The position numbers and the translations under genes were made by a program. DNA of 64,000 bases from Petroclostridium sp. X23 (lineage in GTDB: Bacteria > Bacillota > Clostridia > SK-Y3). The notes beneath the pieces were generated by a model. It did no database searches, was not told the origin of the DNA, and saw only the letters and a program-made list of their open reading frames with translations. Position 1 is the stretch's first letter. Each line of letters starts with the position of its first letter. The DNA lies in NCBI RefSeq assembly GCF_030013905.1, contig NZ_CP124862.1:4157051-4221050 (forward strand). The letters are read 5' to 3'. Positions 52,955-61,286 of the stretch are shown piece after piece.

Positions 52955-54325
52955 ATGAAGTATATACAGGAGAAACCCAAAAACATACCGGTGGTATGTA
53001 AGAAAAATGTTGTAATCGTTGGTGGTGGTCCGGCGGGATTTATTGCCGCTATTGCTGCAGCAAGAAATGGTGTAAATGTAATCCTTATTGAGAAATCCTC
53101 CTTTATAGGGGGAACAATTACGAATGGTCCTTTAGAAGCAATCATGACATTTCATGATTCTGATAAGCAAGTAATTAAAGGGATTGCCCAAGAATTTGTG
53201 GAGAAATTAATACAGGCTGGAGGATCACCGGGGCATGTAAAAGATGATGTAGAATATTGTAAGACAATAACCCCTTTTGATGCGGAAGTCGTCAAACTGG
53301 TTGCCTTGCAGATGCTGGAACAAGCAGGTGCAGCATTACTTTTGCAAACGATGGTTGTGGATGTCGTTAAGGAAAAAGATGAGGTTCAAGCGGTCATTAT
53401 AGAAAGCAAATCAGGAAGGCAGGCTATTCAAGGAGATATTTTTATAGATTGTTCGGGCGATGGAGACTTAAGCGTACTTGCAGGGGCTGAATTTGATAAA
53501 GGAAGACCAAAAGATGCATTATCACAGCCAATGACTTTATTATTCAAGGCAGGTGGCGTAGAAGTAAAACGACTTATCAATTATGTGAAAGAAAATAAAG
53601 ATGAATTTGAGATAGAAAGTAATCCTGATGATTTCGCAGAGAATCAGATTATACATCTATGGGGGTTCCCGAAAGTATTAGGTGATGGATTCGAAAAGAA
53701 AATACTTTCTTTAAAGAGAAGAGAATTGCATATGGTTACCACCATGAGAAATGGCGAAGTAATCATCAATTTTACCAGAGTAGGTGGAGATGGAACCAAT
53801 ATAAATGATATTACTTTTGCGCAGGTTCAGGCTACTAAACAGGCACATGAGTTGATAGCTCTTTTTAGAGATAACGTGCCGGGGTTTGAAAATGCTTATA
53901 TAATGTATACCGGGAATATCGGGGTTAGAGAAACAAGACGGATAAAAGGGAAATATGTTCTATCCGAAGAGGATATTTTGACAGGAAGAAAATTTGATGA
54001 TGTTGTAGCTAGAGGCGCTTTTCCGATTGATATTCATCAACCGGATAGTGATAGCATGGAATTTAAAAAAGTGGCCAAAGCTTATGATGTTCCATATGGA
54101 TGTCTGGTAGTTGAAAATCTTAAGAATATATTGGTGGCAGGTAGATGCATATCTGTTTCTCATCAAGCTTTAGCATCGGTGAGGATCACAGCAACATGTA
54201 TGGCTGTGGGGCAGTCGGTGGGTACGGCTGCTGCCCTATGCATAAAGCAGGGAATTGAATCAGATCAACTGGATGTAAAAACATTACAATCTATACTGAT
54301 TGAGCAAGGGGTATCATTGCATTAA
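52955..54325 (+). CDS. FAD-dependent oxidoreductase (PF12831 type)
   Basis: A 456-residue flavoprotein. Seen: the FAD-binding NVVIVGGGPAGFIAAIAAARNGVNVILIEK near residue 14 (core GGGPAG), SSFIGGTITNGPLEAIM, DIFIDCSGDGDLSVLAGA near residue 165, and the C-terminal ILVAGRCISVSHQALASVR and MAVGQSVGTAAALC. It resembles the family of FAD oxidoreductases found in catabolic clusters, sometimes acting on succinate-like or 2-hydroxy substrates. It is distinct from the protein at 34350, which has a cysteine cluster. AAAGGGAAG precedes the ATG. It may belong with TRAP system 3. Substrate unknown. Confidence 0.82.
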   Translation: MKYIQEKPKNIPVVCKKNVVIVGGGPAGFIAAIAAARNGVNVILIEKSSFIGGTITNGPLEAIMTFHDSDKQVIKGIAQEFVEKLIQAGGSPGHVKDDVEYCKTITPFDAEVVKLVALQMLEQAGAALLLQTMVVDVVKEKDEVQAVIIESKSGRQAIQGDIFIDCSGDGDLSVLAGAEFDKGRPKDALSQPMTLLFKAGGVEVKRLINYVKENKDEFEIESNPDDFAENQIIHLWGFPKVLGDGFEKKILSLKRRELHMVTTMRNGEVIINFTRVGGDGTNINDITFAQVQATKQAHELIALFRDNVPGFENAYIMYTGNIGVRETRRIKGKYVLSEEDILTGRKFDDVVARGAFPIDIHQPDSDSMEFKKVAKAYDVPYGCLVVENLKNILVAGRCISVSHQALASVRITATCMAVGQSVGTAAALCIKQGIESDQLDVKTLQSILIEQGVSLH

Positions 54326-54361
54326 AAAATATACTATTTTTGCAAAAACCATAAAAGTATA

Positions 54362-54412
54362 TTGACATATTCAAATAAAAATGATAACATATAACATGAC
54401 GTCAGACAATTT
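54362..54412 (+). promoter_or_regulatory. Promoter and GntR-type operator upstream of the DapA-like gene
   Basis: TTGACA (54362-54367) and TAACAT (54385-54390) are 17 bases apart. TGACGTCAGACAATTTTG follows from 54397, containing the TCAGACAA core shared with the sites at 43124, 43248 and 59561. The DapA-like gene starts about 310 bases further on, behind a transposase remnant. Confidence 0.65.
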
Positions 54413-54543
54413 TGAATAACCTATAGTCACTTTAAATTAAAGTGATATCTAAAACTTATATTACCAATATATTGGGAAAAGTACAAAAAAGCCGATACAT
54501 CCCCTACTGTCAAATGTCAATCAAAATAAGGAGATGGTATCGG

Positions 54544-54678
54544 ATGCAATCTACTTATAATTTTATCTCAAAACTCCTTGGTTTGCAAGGAGTAAAGATA
54601 AAATCTGTTAAAGTAAATAATAGTGCATTGGAACACATGATTTTTCTAGGTACAGTTTTTTATATACCCAACATGTAA
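54544..54678 (+). pseudogene. Probable N-terminal fragment of an ISL3-type transposase
   Basis: The frame from ATG 54544 begins MQSTYNFISKLLGLQGVKIK, like the start of ISL3-family transposases (NFI.xLLGL...VK). It degrades after about 30 residues and stops at 54678. AAGGAGATGG precedes the ATG. No inverted terminal repeats or C-terminal part were found, so it is a remnant, inserted between the promoter at 54362 and the DapA-like gene. The call is based on remembered family pattern only. Confidence 0.5.
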
Positions 54679-54720
54679 AGTAATTATTTAATGTATAAAA
54701 ATAGTGAGGAGGAAAACAAA

Positions 54721-55650
54721 ATGACTAAAAAAGAATTTACCGCGAAATACGGCCAGATCTTATTACCTTTAGTAACACCATTTGATGACCAGGAAGAGGT
54801 TAATTATGCAGTCTTTGAAGAACTGATTGAATACTTGATAAAAAATGATCTTTGTGATTCTCTTATTGTAACCGGAACAACCGGAGAAGCAAGTCTATTA
54901 ACTTTTGATGAACGCGTAAAACTAATGGAGACTGCTGTTAAAGTATCAGCCGGAAGAAAGCCGGTTATTGGCGGAACCGGCTGCGCGTCAACAAAAGAAA
55001 CAATCGCACTCACTCAAAAAGCTGAAAAACTTGGAATAGACCTTTGTATGGTAGTTGCACCATTCTATAATAAGCCAACACAGCAGGGTATCATCAATCA
55101 TTATAAAGCTGTAGCAAAAAGTGTAAATATCAATATCCTGCTTTACAATATTCCGATTTTTGTTGGAGTTAATTTAGAGGCATCTACTGTCGGTGAGCTG
55201 GCAGCAATTAAAAACATTATCGGTATAAAAGATGAGGCCGGGATTAACCCCACTCAAATTACAGACTATTTCCTAGCTACCAAAGATATAAATCCTGAGT
55301 TTGTTATATTCAATGGCGATGATATTATGCTGCTTCCTACCATTGTTCAAGGAGCAATGGGTATCGTTAGTGGAGGCGCACATATTTTTGGGCATGAAAT
55401 CAGAAAGATTATAGCAGCTTTTAATAAAGGTGATAATGAAACAGCTAAAGATCTATTTATAGAACTCTATCGTTTCTGCAAGAGCTGCGGCCAGAACGGA
55501 AGAATTCTTCCCAATTCCATTATGCGGCCTGCAATTGAGCTAGTAACAGATATCAAAGTAGGTCCTGCAAGAAGTCCGTTGGCTCCTATCACCGAAGATG
55601 AGAAAAAGGTTCTTATAGATACTCTCAAGTCAGTTGGTAAGCTGAAATAA
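54721..55650 (+). CDS. DapA-family class I aldolase/lyase
   Basis: A 309-residue DapA/NanA-superfamily enzyme. Seen: VTGTTGEASLLTFDERVKLME near residue 50, Tyr in LLYNIPIFVGVNLE near 142, the Schiff-base Lys in IIGIKDEAG near 171 and GGAHIFGHE. The arginine found in true DapA (YNVPxRTG) is replaced (YNIPIFVG), which argues against lysine synthesis and for a 2-oxo acid aldolase that releases or joins pyruvate. ATG 54721 follows GAGGAGG. The first 29 and last 13 residues match the deleted copy at 42929. It is followed by the Etf-LctD genes. Confidence 0.88.
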   Translation: MTKKEFTAKYGQILLPLVTPFDDQEEVNYAVFEELIEYLIKNDLCDSLIVTGTTGEASLLTFDERVKLMETAVKVSAGRKPVIGGTGCASTKETIALTQKAEKLGIDLCMVVAPFYNKPTQQGIINHYKAVAKSVNINILLYNIPIFVGVNLEASTVGELAAIKNIIGIKDEAGINPTQITDYFLATKDINPEFVIFNGDDIMLLPTIVQGAMGIVSGGAHIFGHEIRKIIAAFNKGDNETAKDLFIELYRFCKSCGQNGRILPNSIMRPAIELVTDIKVGPARSPLAPITEDEKKVLIDTLKSVGKLK

Positions 55651-55711
55651 CATATTAATATGCAAATAAAATATTGAATATTGTACTACTCAAATCTTTA
55701 AGATCTCTTGG

Positions 55712-55753
55712 TATTGATGATGTTGCCTGCAAAAGAGGTCAATATCATCAATA
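55712..55753 (+). promoter_or_regulatory. Hairpin after the DapA-like gene
   Basis: TATTGATGATGTTG and CAATATCATCAATA form a 14-pair stem with one G-T pair and a 14-base loop, 62 bases after the stop. No T-tract follows. The rest of 55651-56037 has only a small TAGTGG/CCACTA hairpin near 55993-56009, just before etfB. Confidence 0.55.
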
Positions 55754-56037
55754 CGGTGAGATACACTCTTGAAACCGATCAAATAGCTGTAATGAATATT
55801 AAATATCCTCAAAAATAGAGCGATTTCACTACTTTAAAGAACTAATACAGGATTTCCTCTTTATACAGAAAAATGCTGCTGCATTTATTCTATATATTAT
55901 AAGGTGACCATTCAATATAAAGTTTTTTGTTAAATCAAGATTGTAAATAAACAACTAAATATGATTAAAGAAGCACTATAAAAATTTTGCTTTAGTGGTA
56001 AGGCCACTAGGCCGAATTTGATATTAGGAGTAATAGC

Positions 56038-56826
56038 ATGAACATACTAGTTTGTATAAAACAAGTACCGGGGACAACAAAAGTGGAAGTAGATGAAAAA
56101 ACAGGTGTGCTTAAAAGAGATGGGGTTGAAAGTAAGATGAATCCCTATGATCTTTATGCGGTTGAAACCGGCGTAAGGATGAAAGAGAAGCTGGGCGGAA
56201 CGGTAACGGTAGTAACAATGGGTCCTTTACAGGCTGAAGCAATTATTAAAGAAGCCTACATGATGGGGGCGGATAAAGGATATATATTTTCGGATAAAAA
56301 ATTTGCCGGTGCAGACGTCCTTGCAACCTCATATACCCTATCGCAGGGAATCCGAGTAATAGGAGATTTTGATCTGATTCTCTGCGGTAAACAGACGACC
56401 GATGGAGACACTGCGCAGGTAGGGCCTGCAATTGCCGAATACCTTGCGATTCCCCATGTAACATGGGTAAAAGCAATTGAAGAGGTGGACAATGAAAAGA
56501 TTGTTGTAGAACAAGATATGGCAGATAGCTATGAAGTAGTGGAACTTCATTATCCGTGCTTAATTACTGTTGAAAAGGATATTTATCAGCCGCGGCTCCC
56601 TTCTTATCGAAGAAAACTCCAAACAATGAATACTCCCGTAACCATCATCGGTTTTGAGGATTTCGCAGATCAGGATGATAGCAAATACGGTTTAAATGGC
56701 TCGCCAACACAGGTAGAAAAAATATTTCCGCCGGTAGTGGATGTGGAGCAGGTATTATGGAACGGAAAAGCGGAACATTTAGCAAGCAATATGTTTGATA
56801 TGCTAAAAGAAGCAAAATTCGTATAA
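56038..56826 (+). CDS. etfB: Electron transfer flavoprotein beta subunit
   Basis: A 262-residue EtfB. Seen: NILVCIKQVPGTTKVEVDEKTG at the N-terminus, MNPYDLYAVETGVRMKE near residue 35, VVTMGPLQAEAIIKEAYMMGAD near 60 and CGKQTTDGDTAQVGPAIAEYL near 118, all EtfB hallmarks. AGGAGTAA precedes the ATG. It forms a heterodimer with the EtfA at 56840 and, with the LctD-like protein at 58026, matches the layout of bifurcating lactate dehydrogenase-Etf complexes in acetogens (lctBCD). Confidence 0.95.
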   Translation: MNILVCIKQVPGTTKVEVDEKTGVLKRDGVESKMNPYDLYAVETGVRMKEKLGGTVTVVTMGPLQAEAIIKEAYMMGADKGYIFSDKKFAGADVLATSYTLSQGIRVIGDFDLILCGKQTTDGDTAQVGPAIAEYLAIPHVTWVKAIEEVDNEKIVVEQDMADSYEVVELHYPCLITVEKDIYQPRLPSYRRKLQTMNTPVTIIGFEDFADQDDSKYGLNGSPTQVEKIFPPVVDVEQVLWNGKAEHLASNMFDMLKEAKFV

Positions 56827-56839
56827 GGAGTTGAACGAG

Positions 56840-58036
56840 GTGGGGGTACTTTCAGTTAACAATCATAAATGCGATTTGTGCGGTATATGTGTGGAGGCCT
56901 GTCCGTTCGCTGCTGTAGAAATAAATGATCATAGGGTGGAGTTTAATGCCGCATGCAAGATGTGCAAAGTATGCATAAAAAGATGCCCTAAAGGTGCGAT
57001 TGCTTTTATTGACGAACATAGGGCATCCATCAGCAAAGAAGATTGGAAGGGTGTCATGGTGTATGTAGAGCATCTGGAAGGAGAAATACATCCTGTGACA
57101 ATGGAATTGATAGGAAAAGCAAAGCAGCTGGCGGATAAAATCAATCATCCTGTTTACTGCGTATTCATTGGAAGTAATATAGAGAATGAAGCTCACAAAC
57201 TATTATATTATGGCATTGACAAAGTATTTGTCTACGATGATGAGGAATTAAAATTTTTCAAGGTGGATGTATATGCCAATGCCTTTGAAGACTGTATTAA
57301 TAAGGTAAAACCATCTATCGTGCTTGTGGGGGGGACCTCTATCGGAAGATCATTGGCGCCTAGGGTATCTACCAGATTCAGAACAGGATTGACAGCAGAC
57401 TGTACCGGATTGGATGTAAGGCCAAATACCGACCTGGTTCAAGTCCGTCCGGCATTTGGCGGGAATATTATGGCGCAAATTGTGACCCCGAACAGCAGAC
57501 CGCAGTTTGCTACAGTGAGATATAAAGTGATGGACCAAGAGCCGCGCAAAGATAAAGCCTCCGGGACGGTTGAAGTGTTTTCGCTAAATGAAGCGCAATT
57601 GGAATCAAATATTCGAGTAAAAAAGGTGTTTCATAAAGAAAAGGAACAGAGTATATCGGATGCGGAAGTATTGGTGGTGGCAGGAAGAGGCGTAAAATCG
57701 CAGAAAGATCTTAGCATGCTGGAAGAACTTGCGGCATTGCTGGGAGGGCAGATGGCAGTGACCAGGCCATTGGTCGAAGCCGGATGGGCGCCCTATACTA
57801 AGCAAATCGGACTATCGGGAAGAACGGTAAAGCCAAAACTCATCATTATGTGCGGCGTATCAGGTGCCATACAATTTACGGCCTGTATGAACACTTCAGA
57901 ACGTATTGTTGCCATTAATAAAGATAAGAATGCATCTATATTCAAGATTGCTCATTATGGGATGGTAGGGGACTTATATGAGATCGTACCCTCATTGATT
58001 GAAAAGATAAAGGGGGAAAAGGTCCATGCAGTATAA
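56840..58036 (+). CDS. etfA: Electron transfer flavoprotein alpha subunit with N-terminal ferredoxin domain
   Basis: A 398-residue EtfA. An N-terminal two-cluster ferredoxin module carries CDLCGICVEACP and CKMCKVCIKRCP near residues 11-55, followed by an EtfA body with VLVGGTSIGRSLAPRVSTRFRTGLTADCTGLD near residue 175 (core GRSLAPR) and the C-terminal FAD site VTRPLVEAGWAPYTKQIGLSGRTVKPKLI (core GQSG-like IGLSGRTV). GTG 56840 is chosen because AAGGAG is 9 bases upstream; TTG 56831 abuts that site. The extra ferredoxin domain is typical of Etf proteins in electron-bifurcating dehydrogenases. It overlaps the next gene by 11 bases. Confidence 0.93.
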   Translation: MGVLSVNNHKCDLCGICVEACPFAAVEINDHRVEFNAACKMCKVCIKRCPKGAIAFIDEHRASISKEDWKGVMVYVEHLEGEIHPVTMELIGKAKQLADKINHPVYCVFIGSNIENEAHKLLYYGIDKVFVYDDEELKFFKVDVYANAFEDCINKVKPSIVLVGGTSIGRSLAPRVSTRFRTGLTADCTGLDVRPNTDLVQVRPAFGGNIMAQIVTPNSRPQFATVRYKVMDQEPRKDKASGTVEVFSLNEAQLESNIRVKKVFHKEKEQSISDAEVLVVAGRGVKSQKDLSMLEELAALLGGQMAVTRPLVEAGWAPYTKQIGLSGRTVKPKLIIMCGVSGAIQFTACMNTSERIVAINKDKNASIFKIAHYGMVGDLYEIVPSLIEKIKGEKVHAV

Positions 58037-59447
58037 AAAAATAGTAGCGCAAGATATCGGGTTTTTAAAAAGCATATGTTCACCTGATAGAGTATACAGC
58101 GGTGAAGAGATCAATGAAGACTTTAGCCATGATGAAATGGTGGAATACGGCAAACATATTCCTGAAGTAGTGGTAGAGGCTGTAAACACTCTGGAAGTAT
58201 CCAACATCATGAAATACGCAAATGAACATAATATACCTGTAACGCCCCGAGGGTCGGGCACAGGACTATGCGGTGGTGCAGTGGCAATTCACGGAGGTAT
58301 CCTTCTTTCATTGGCCAAAATGAATAAAATATTAGAATTTGACGAAGAAAACCTTACGGTTACAGTGGAACCGGGAGTACTGCTGATGGAGCTTGCAAAG
58401 GCGGCCATTGACAAAGATTTGATGTATCCGCCGGACCCGGGAGAGAAAAGCGCAACCATCGGGGGAAATGTGATGACCAATGCCGGTGGCATGAGGGCTG
58501 TTAAATATGGTGTGACCAGAGATTATGTGAGAGGTATGGAGGTAGTGCTGCCTGGCGGAGAAGTGCTGGAACTGGGGGGAAAGGTCGCTAAGAATAGCTC
58601 CGGTTACAGCATAAAGGACCTACTCATCGGTTCGGAAGGAACGTTAGGGATTGTTACAAAACTCATCCTAAAGCTTATTCCCCTCCCCAAAAAAAATGTC
58701 AGTCTTCTCATACCATTTGATAACCTTGACCAATGTATAGAAACAGTTCCTAAGATTACCAAGGCTAAAGTAATCCCTACAGCAATTGAATTTATGCAAA
58801 GAGAAGTGATTGAAGCTGCAGAGGAATATCTGGGTAAAAAGTTCCCCGATAAATCGGCAGATGCATATCTTTTGCTTACATTTGACGGCAATTCTACACA
58901 AGAGATAGAAAGAATCTATGACGATGTAGCCAAGATATGTTTGGCTGAGGGGGCAGTAGATGTATTCATTTCAGATACAGAGGAAAGACAAGAATCCATC
59001 TGGAGCGCCAGAGGCGCATTTTTAGAAGCCATAAAAAGCTCTACCCCCGAAATGGATGAATGTGATGTGGTAGTGCCAAGAAATAAAATTGCCGAGTTTG
59101 TTAAATCTGTAAATCAGTTGGAAAAGGCTCACCACATCCGTATACGTAGTTTCGGGCACGCAGGGGACGGCAATCTTCATGTTTATGTATGTAAAGATGA
59201 TTTGACGGATGACGTATGGCATCAAAAGCTAGATGTGGTAATGAAGGAAATGTACGATAAGGCACATAGGCTCAAAGGCCAGGTGTCGGGAGAGCATGGC
59301 ATCGGGCATGCCAAAGTACCATTTTTGAAAGAATCAGTGGGAGATACGCATATGCAGCTTATACGGTCTATTAAAGGCGTATTTGATCCGAAAAATATAT
59401 TGAACCCGGGAAAGGTATGTGGAGTTGTGGAAGCAAAATATTTCTGA
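58026..59447 (+). CDS. FAD-linked 2-hydroxyacid (lactate) dehydrogenase (LctD/GlcD type)
   Basis: A 473-residue FAD_binding_4/FAD-oxidase_C enzyme. Seen: VTPRGSGTGLCGGAVAIHGGIL near residue 75, DPGEKSATIGGNVMTNAGGMRAVKYG near 137, GSEGTLGIVTKLIL near 200 and the C-terminal SFGHAGDGNLHVYV and SGEHGIGHAKVPFL with the catalytic histidines. In the known LctBCD complex such a protein oxidises lactate while EtfAB reduces NAD with electrons supplied by ferredoxin. Here the DapA-like and GldA-like neighbours suggest another 2-hydroxyacid may be the true substrate. Start ATG lies within the etfA end. Confidence 0.9.
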   Translation: MQYKKIVAQDIGFLKSICSPDRVYSGEEINEDFSHDEMVEYGKHIPEVVVEAVNTLEVSNIMKYANEHNIPVTPRGSGTGLCGGAVAIHGGILLSLAKMNKILEFDEENLTVTVEPGVLLMELAKAAIDKDLMYPPDPGEKSATIGGNVMTNAGGMRAVKYGVTRDYVRGMEVVLPGGEVLELGGKVAKNSSGYSIKDLLIGSEGTLGIVTKLILKLIPLPKKNVSLLIPFDNLDQCIETVPKITKAKVIPTAIEFMQREVIEAAEEYLGKKFPDKSADAYLLLTFDGNSTQEIERIYDDVAKICLAEGAVDVFISDTEERQESIWSARGAFLEAIKSSTPEMDECDVVVPRNKIAEFVKSVNQLEKAHHIRIRSFGHAGDGNLHVYVCKDDLTDDVWHQKLDVVMKEMYDKAHRLKGQVSGEHGIGHAKVPFLKESVGDTHMQLIRSIKGVFDPKNILNPGKVCGVVEAKYF

Positions 59448-59522
59448 GGTGAAGGTCTGGGAGCATGAGCAACAGTACATTAAAGTAGAATGATCTATTT
59501 TGGAAATATCCATAAAAATGTA

Positions 59523-59577
59523 TTTACAAATAGGTGTTTATTTGTTAAAATATACCTAGCTGATGTCAGACAAAATT
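59523..59577 (+). promoter_or_regulatory. Promoter with GntR-type operator upstream of the second GldA-like gene
   Basis: TTTACA (59523-59528) and TAAAAT (59546-59551) are 17 bases apart. TGATGTCAGACAAAATT follows from 59561, with the shared TCAGACAA core just downstream of the -10, as at the other three sites. The region 59448-60017 has no gene. Confidence 0.6.
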
Positions 59578-59821
59578 ATACTTAATAATTCCAATATAAA
59601 ATTTATGCTTAGAGGGGTTTAGAGCCTAATTTTCAATTTTAGAATCAGTTCAAAAGCGCTGCTCTGTTATACTATAAAATAAAAAGCTTTGGCATATTCA
59701 GTAAGAGTTATATTATTCAATCTACAATAAATTACAGCAGCACATCTAGTAAGAGTAATGTTGGTCTAGTCGATAAAATAAATCAAGATTTTCCCTATTA
59801 ATACCAGTAGTATACTCTAAA

Positions 59822-59850
59822 ATTTTGTATGACGGCATACAAAATATAAT
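59822..59850 (+). promoter_or_regulatory. Second operator-like palindrome overlapping a promoter
   Basis: Perfect 10-base arms ATTTTGTATG and CATACAAAAT around ACGG (59822-59845), running directly into TATAAT (59845-59850). It differs from the TCAGACAA sites but is of similar GntR-operator style. A protein bound here would cover the -10. About 170 bases lie between it and the GldA-like start. Confidence 0.55.
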
Positions 59851-60017
59851 AGTACTATTGGTGATTTGATCAATTGTAAAAATAACAAGTGAAACATCAA
59901 CATTTGCACAATGCAGGAAGATGTAAAATAAGCTTTTTAAATTAGAGGCAGTGTTCTTTATTAACTAAAGTCAGGAAAATGGTAGAAATTTATTATTTTT
60001 GACAGGGGTGTTTTGTT

Positions 60018-61100
60018 ATGAGAAATGGAAATGCGGTAATACTTGGTGGGGGCAGGTATATCCAAGATAAGGATGCACTTGAACGGGTAGGGGAAGAAAC
60101 GAAATATTATGGTAAAAAGGTTTTTATTATTGGGGGACAAACGGCGCTAGAAGTATCTTTTAACAGAATTAAGGAAAGCTTGGACAGCGAAAAAATAGAT
60201 TATCATGTACATACATTCAAAGGGTATTGCTCTATGAGCCAAATCAATAAAATTAGCGAAGAGGCGAAAACATATGGTGCCGACATTATTATTGGAGTAG
60301 GAGGCGGAAAATGCCTAGATACTGCAAAAAGCGTTGCTAATACTTTGAATTTAAGGGTCATAACCATTCCGACTTCTGCAGCTACTTGTGCTGCTTACGC
60401 AACTTTATGTGTGCTTTACTCGGATGAAGGAGAGGTACTGGGTAATTTATTTAATAAACGGGAAATGGCTGCTATTATCGTTGATATGGATGTTATTACT
60501 CAGCGCTGTCCTACAAGGATGCTTGCTTCAGGGATAGGGGATGCGGTCGCAAAATATCCGGAATTGGCATACAGCATGGAATATGCACCGAATTGGGAAA
60601 AATCCGTATTACCTGCTAACGCGTTCAATATCTCAAAATCCAACATGGAGTTGCTTATGCAAAAAGGCTATAACGCAGTAGAATATGTGAAAAAACATCG
60701 GAATTCTTCAGATGTGGAGGATGTGGTATGTACTAATATTGCAATGACCGGAATTGTTTCTTCGTTGGCGAGTGGGGGCAAACAGCTGGCCATGGCCCAT
60801 ACTGTTTATGATTGTACATGTGCACATTTTAAAGAGCATCGGGCGAAGTATCTGCATGGAGAGCTTGTATCGGCAGCAATACCTCTTCAAATGGCAGTCA
60901 ATGGATTTTCAAAGGACTCAATTGACGGTATGAAAGGTTTTCTGCGTTCCATCAATGTGCCCGCTTCACTAACCGACATCCGATTGGAAGCTACTGATAA
61001 GAATATTGAAACCATCCTAAAATATATAAACGAAAAAATGGACCTGGGCAGCGAAAAAATGGTAAAACGTGTTAGAGAATGTATTGAAGTTATTTTCTAA
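60018..61100 (+). CDS. Glycerol dehydrogenase-like (GldA family) oxidoreductase, copy 2
   Basis: A 360-residue NAD-dependent metal dehydrogenase and paralogue of the protein at 44162. Seen: GVGGGKCLDTAKSVANTLN near residue 94, PTSAATCAAYATLCVLY near 120, Asp in GIGDAVAKYPE, His in LAMAHTVYDC and His in YLHGELVSA, the GldA metal site. AGGGGTG lies upstream of the ATG. Behind two operator-like palindromes and before TRAP system 4. It probably reduces the aldehyde released by the neighbouring DapA-type lyase (inference). Confidence 0.9.
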   Translation: MRNGNAVILGGGRYIQDKDALERVGEETKYYGKKVFIIGGQTALEVSFNRIKESLDSEKIDYHVHTFKGYCSMSQINKISEEAKTYGADIIIGVGGGKCLDTAKSVANTLNLRVITIPTSAATCAAYATLCVLYSDEGEVLGNLFNKREMAAIIVDMDVITQRCPTRMLASGIGDAVAKYPELAYSMEYAPNWEKSVLPANAFNISKSNMELLMQKGYNAVEYVKKHRNSSDVEDVVCTNIAMTGIVSSLASGGKQLAMAHTVYDCTCAHFKEHRAKYLHGELVSAAIPLQMAVNGFSKDSIDGMKGFLRSINVPASLTDIRLEATDKNIETILKYINEKMDLGSEKMVKRVRECIEVIF

Positions 61101-61286
61101 GTAAACAGATTTTATTGATTGCAAGAAAAAAGAATAAAAATGTGTGTACGTGTTCCAAAGACCTCTTTAGGTCTATTGATATAAGAGAAAAAAGTAAAAG
61201 GTGGTGGTAGCATAAATTAAAAAGTAAGCCGTTTTATTTTAGTAATTTTACAATCAAAAGTAAATATTTTAAGGAGGGGATTTATT

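Noticed and set aside
54442..54543. N-terminal extension of the transposase-like fragment
   Set aside because: No ribosome site and no family-like sequence before ATG 54544; only the part from MQSTYNF is family-like.
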